Shown: piece by piece, positions 7,478 through 10,033 of the stretch
How positions within the stretch are numbered: position 1 is the first letter of the stretch
Layout: the number at the start of each line of letters is the position of its first letter
Assembly (NCBI GenBank): GCA_023396345.1
Contig: JAEWWO010000152.1
Location: forward strand, 1 to 10,033
DNA from: Bacteroidota bacterium
Lineage (GTDB): Bacteria > Bacteroidota > Bacteroidia > Chitinophagales > Chitinophagaceae
Length of the DNA: 10,033 nucleotides
Reading direction: 5' to 3'
Notes under the pieces: model-generated
The model's database searches: none
What the model was told of the DNA's origin: nothing
The model's input: only the letters and a program-made list of their open reading frames with translations
Program-made: the position numbers and the translations under genes

Positions 7478-8722
7478 CTACTCATTTTCAAATTCTTCGT
7501 TAAGAACACGCAATACCTCATCAATTGTTTCTTTTTCGAGGTCTGTTCTTCTTTCCAGCTCTTCTGCTGAAAGTTCCAGTACACTTTTAGCCGTGTCGCA
7601 GCCTACTCTTTTCAATTCATCAATTACCCATTGATCAATTTCGTCAGAGAACTCCATCAAATCAATATCGTAATCGTCTTCCTCTTCCATGTCTCTGAAC
7701 ACATCTATATCATAACCTGTCAATTCACAGGCCAATTTTATGTTTACCCCTCTGCGACCGATAGCCAGAGAAACCTGATCGGCTTTTAAATACACATCGG
7801 CATGATGATTTTCTGTATCAATATCAAAAGAAGTAATCTTAGCCGGTGTAAGCGAGCGCTGAATCAACAGCTGGATGTTATTGGTATAATTGATAACATC
7901 TATGTTTTCGTTTTTCAGTTCGCGTACAATTCCGTGTATACGGCTTCCTTTCATTCCCACGCAGGCACCCACAGGATCAATTCTGTCGTCGTAACTTTCT
8001 ACGGCTACTTTAGCTCTGTCGCCCGGTTCGCGTACAATTTTCTTGATAGTGATTAATCCGTCAAAAATTTCAGGCACTTCCAGCTCAAGCAATTTAGCTA
8101 AAAACTCCGGAGCGGTACGGCTGAGGATGATTACCGGATTGTTATTTTTTACATCTACCCTGCGGATGATAGCTCTGATAGATTCTCCTTTTTTGAAATA
8201 ATCCTGCGGAATTTGTTCAGACTTTGGAAGAATAAGTTCATTGCCATCTTCATCGAGCAATAAAACTTCTTTGTTCCACACCTGATATACTTCTGCGGAA
8301 ATTAATTCGCCAATACGGTCTTCGTATTTTTTTACCAAAGCACTTTTCTTTAAATCGCCTATACGGCTTGCCAGTGTTTGCTTTGCCGCCAGAATTGCAC
8401 GTCTTCCAAAATCATACAAATCTACTTCCTGATATAATTCTTCTCCCACTTCAAAGTCGGGTTCAATTTTAATGGCTTCGCTGTATTCCACTTCTGCCAA
8501 AGGATCTTCCAGTTCTCCGTCTTCAACAATCATGCGTCTTCTGAATATTTCCAGATCTCCTTTTTCTGCGTTAACGATAACATCAAAATTATCATCGCTT
8601 CCGTATTTTTTTCTTAAAAGCGTTTTAAATACATCTTCCACCACTTTCATCATAGTAGGACGGTCGATGTTTTCAGCATCTTTAAATTCCTGAAAGGCCT
8701 CGATAAGGTTTATACTTGCCAT
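7478..8722 (-). CDS. nusA: Transcription termination/antitermination factor NusA
   Basis: RNA polymerase-associated factor controlling pausing, intrinsic termination and rRNA antitermination. The 414-residue protein has the RNAP-binding N-terminal domain (about 1-125), an S1 domain (about 137-200), a first KH domain with DPVGACVGMKGSRI (249-262), and a second KH domain with LAIGRRGVNIKLACELTG (319-336). After an acidic segment (345-360) comes a single helix-hairpin-helix-like C-terminal region (about 363-410, with ELSAEELERRTDLEKETIDEVL). It lacks the pair of long acidic repeats that extend the E. coli protein to 495 residues, which is normal outside the gammaproteobacteria. It lies between rimP (34-base gap) and infB (50-base gap), the conserved gene order. 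In E. coli NusA represses its own operon by terminating in the leader; the leader hairpin at 9261-9283 would allow something similar here, but that is inference. Confidence 0.98.
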   Translation of the reverse strand: MASINLIEAFQEFKDAENIDRPTMMKVVEDVFKTLLRKKYGSDDNFDVIVNAEKGDLEIFRRRMIVEDGELEDPLAEVEYSEAIKIEPDFEVGEELYQEVDLYDFGRRAILAAKQTLASRIGDLKKSALVKKYEDRIGELISAEVYQVWNKEVLLLDEDGNELILPKSEQIPQDYFKKGESIRAIIRRVDVKNNNPVIILSRTAPEFLAKLLELEVPEIFDGLITIKKIVREPGDRAKVAVESYDDRIDPVGACVGMKGSRIHGIVRELKNENIDVINYTNNIQLLIQRSLTPAKITSFDIDTENHHADVYLKADQVSLAIGRRGVNIKLACELTGYDIDVFRDMEEEDDYDIDLMEFSDEIDQWVIDELKRVGCDTAKSVLELSAEELERRTDLEKETIDEVLRVLNEEFENE

Positions 8723-8756
8723 ATCTTTATTATATTAAAAATTTATTTTTACTTTT

Positions 8757-9233
8757 TTAAAATTCAATTTGTACCACAGTTTTCTTTACATCGGCTAAGG
8801 GTATTGTAACTACTTCAGTATTTGCATTTTTGCCTTTGCCTGTTTTTTCTTCTATCTGTATTGCCTCTTCTTCCACCGCCAGAAGTTTTCCTTCTTTTCC
8901 TTTCTTTTCAGCATCATTAAAAGTAATTTCTACTTTTCTGCCGATATTTTTTTTGTACTGACGCATACTTTTCAACGGCTCATCAATTCCGGGAGAAGAT
9001 ACTTCCAGAGAAAATTCTCCTTCAGGAAAAATACCGGATTCGTCAATTCTTGAACGGAGGGCGCGGTTAAATTTTATACACTTATCAATATTGATTCCTT
9101 TATCTCCGTCAAGATATACCTTTATATTGTTTACAGGCTTTACTTTGGCATTCACTAAAAAATATTCAGGTTCTTCTGCCAGTAATTCGCCTACCCAATC
9201 ATTAATTTTATCTAACAATAATTCCTTTTCCAT
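8757..9233 (-). CDS. rimP: Ribosome maturation factor RimP
   Basis: Cytoplasmic factor needed for late maturation of the 30S ribosomal subunit. The 158-residue length is typical. The N-terminal alpha/beta domain (about 1-88) ends in the family hallmark FSLEVSSPGIDEPLK (74-88), preceded by the INIDKCIKFNRALRSRID helix region (47-64). The C-terminal domain (about 90-158) is a small Sm-like beta barrel, including VEITFND (101-107) and the closing IPLADVKKTVVQIEF. The ATG at 9233 is the only plausible start: the frame begins at the MEKELLLDKI helix expected at the family N-terminus. No Shine-Dalgarno is visible. First gene of the rimP-nusA-infB operon, about 64 bases from the likely transcription start, with a strong hairpin in that leader. 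Confidence 0.96.
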   Translation of the reverse strand: MEKELLLDKINDWVGELLAEEPEYFLVNAKVKPVNNIKVYLDGDKGINIDKCIKFNRALRSRIDESGIFPEGEFSLEVSSPGIDEPLKSMRQYKKNIGRKVEITFNDAEKKGKEGKLLAVEEEAIQIEEKTGKGKNANTEVVTIPLADVKKTVVQIEF

Positions 9234-9260
9234 CTCGTATAATTTTATCGGGTAAAAGAT

Positions 9261-9283
9261 AAGGGAACGGTATCCGTTCCCTT
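9261..9283 (-). promoter_or_regulatory. Perfect hairpin in the rimP operon leader, possible attenuator
   Basis: Perfect 10-base arms AAGGGAACGG (9261-9270) and CCGTTCCCTT (9274-9283) flank a three-base centre. In - strand RNA it forms a stable stem with an AUA loop, beginning about 14 bases after the likely transcription start and ending 27 bases before the rimP ATG. The downstream RNA reads AUCUUUUACC, a weak U-tract, so it could be a leaky terminator, an RNA-stabilising stem or a binding site. It might instead be a mobile palindromic repeat that landed here. Confidence 0.55.
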
Positions 9284-9303
9284 TCTACATCTCTTTGACT
9301 TTG

Positions 9304-9311
9304 CAAAGATA
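9304..9311 (-). promoter_or_regulatory. -7 box (TAnnTTTG) of the rimP-nusA-infB-surA operon
   Basis: Reading on the - strand, TATCTTTG is an exact match to the Bacteroidota -7 element, 70 bases upstream of the rimP ATG; transcription would begin near 9297. It overlaps the 10-base palindrome CTTTGCAAAG (9299-9308). No clear -33 TTG is present at the usual spacing; a run of six T's lies upstream instead. Its position in the only sizeable gap upstream of the operon supports the call. Confidence 0.65.
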
Positions 9312-9430
9312 GTGTATTTACAGAAAAAACTGAAATATTTTTAGGTCTGTAACACTCGAAATCATTAGAGTAAACAATTATTTAATCTTGTCAGACAAAA
9401 CGAGATTGCTGCACTTGCAGGATGAAAATT

Positions 9431-10033
9431 TTATTTTAATGCAACTGCGAACGGATCTTCTGTTTTGCGGAGCCAGTTTGAAAGTTGTTTTTTGAACTGC
9501 TTAATTTTTTTCGGATTTTGTTCCGCTATATTTTTTAACTGAAAAGGATCGGTTTTTCTGTCGTAAAGCATCACTTTATCCAGCTTACCGTCTGTGGCAT
9601 GTACCACAAATGTATGCTGCATGGTTCGCAAACCACGATAGCCTGTTTTGTGATTTTTAAAATCTACAAAATAGTAAGGCTGCGTAACGGATTTTTCTGC
9701 TTTACTGTTTATGAGCATCTTAGACAGGTCGAAGGTCTGTACTTCATCGGGTATAGCCTTTTGGAAACCCATGAGCGACAACAAAGTTGGATATAAATCG
9801 GCAAAAGCTATATTAAGATTACTGGTTCGGGGTTTTAATTTATCGGGATAAGTTACAATCATGGGAATACGCATCGATTCTTCGTAAAATACATTTTTCC
9901 CTGCTTCGTTGTGTGCGCCCATCTGAATGCCATGGTCGGAAGTGAAAACAAGAATTGTATTTTCAAATAGTCCGTTTTCTTTCAATGCATCTACTATTCG
10001 TCCTACATTTTCATCAACACCCGTCATACATGC
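9431..10033 (-). CDS. Sulfatase family hydrolase, C-terminal part, 5' end beyond window
   Basis: Formylglycine-dependent sulfatases remove sulfate esters, in Bacteroidota often from polysaccharides or glycans outside the cytoplasm. The frame runs to the window edge, and the in-frame ATG at 10027 is internal: two codons upstream remain open (Ala-Cys), as expected for the family's conserved Y-x-A-x-VTGVDENVGR-type block. Numbering from that Met, visible features are TGVDENVGRIVDALKENG (2-19); VFTSDHG (27-33), whose Asp-His supplies the metal site; GKNVFYEESMRIPMIV (43-58), with the conserved Lys44; and the sequence ADLYPTLLSLMG (76-87). The C-terminal sub-domain has LYDRKTDPFQLKNIA (154-168), the usual sulfatase ending. 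The catalytic CxPSR motif and any signal peptide lie outside the window, so activity and export cannot be judged. Its 3' end is 197 bases from rimP, and I see no convincing terminator in that gap. Family is clear, substrate unknown. Confidence 0.93.
   Translation of the reverse strand, partial: ACMTGVDENVGRIVDALKENGLFENTILVFTSDHGIQMGAHNEAGKNVFYEESMRIPMIVTYPDKLKPRTSNLNIAFADLYPTLLSLMGFQKAIPDEVQTFDLSKMLINSKAEKSVTQPYYFVDFKNHKTGYRGLRTMQHTFVVHATDGKLDKVMLYDRKTDPFQLKNIAEQNPKKIKQFKKQLSNWLRKTEDPFAVALK

Noticed and set aside
9409..9420. CTGCACTTGCAG inverted repeat as a sulfatase terminator
   Set aside because: The arms are only five bases with a two-base gap, and no U-run follows on the - strand.
10025..10027. 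ATG at 10027 as the start of the sulfatase
   Set aside because: It lies in the middle of the conserved sulfatase core; the catalytic motif must lie upstream, beyond the window.
1..10033. CRISPR array, tRNA, rRNA, insertion sequence, toxin-antitoxin pair or defence island
   Set aside because: I looked for regularly spaced repeats, tRNA-like cloverleaf ends, transposase motifs and small paired genes and found none; nearly all of the window is explained by six genes in conserved or ordinary arrangements.

Overview
The window looks like chromosomal DNA from a member of the Bacteroidota, plausibly the Chitinophagaceae or a relative (the family-level placement is inference). The evidence is an AT-rich composition, almost no Shine-Dalgarno sequences, a TAnnTTTG promoter box, an IF-2 with the long Pro/Glu/Gln-rich linker typical of this phylum, a POT peptide symporter and an extracellular-type sulfatase. 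All main reading frames are intact; the two outermost genes are cut by the window edges.

Layout. (1) Bases 2-1303, + strand: the C-terminal three quarters of a proton-coupled oligopeptide transporter of the POT/PTR family. (2) Bases 1304-1464: a convergent gap with purine-rich micro-tandem repeats and a long perfect inverted repeat that can terminate transcription in both directions. (3) Bases 1465-2646, - strand: an exported, mostly helical protein of unknown function carrying a DxDD-type acidic motif; a -7 promoter box lies almost on its start codon. (4) Bases 2647-2952: a gap with a pair of GC-rich palindromes resembling REP elements, and a terminator-like hairpin for the operon to its right. 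(5) Bases 2953-9233, - strand: rimP, nusA, infB and a SurA-type periplasmic chaperone, separated by only 34, 50 and 35 bases and probably one operon. Its promoter box lies at 9304-9311, and the short leader contains a perfect hairpin. (6) Bases 9431-10033, - strand: the C-terminal part of a sulfatase.

How the genes work together. RimP (30S maturation), NusA (transcription elongation, termination and antitermination) and IF-2 (initiator tRNA delivery) form the conserved bacterial transcription-translation operon. Here a SurA-like outer-membrane-protein chaperone sits at its 3' end. The flanking transporter, helical exported protein and sulfatase look like independent nutrient-acquisition or envelope genes.

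I see no mobile element with a transposase, CRISPR array, rRNA, tRNA or defence system. Most of the window is ordinary housekeeping sequence. The main points of interest are the unclassified DxDD exported protein, the intergenic palindromes, the operon leader hairpin, duplicated motifs in the IF-2 linker, and apparently complementary loss of catalytic histidines in the two parvulin domains of the SurA homologue.
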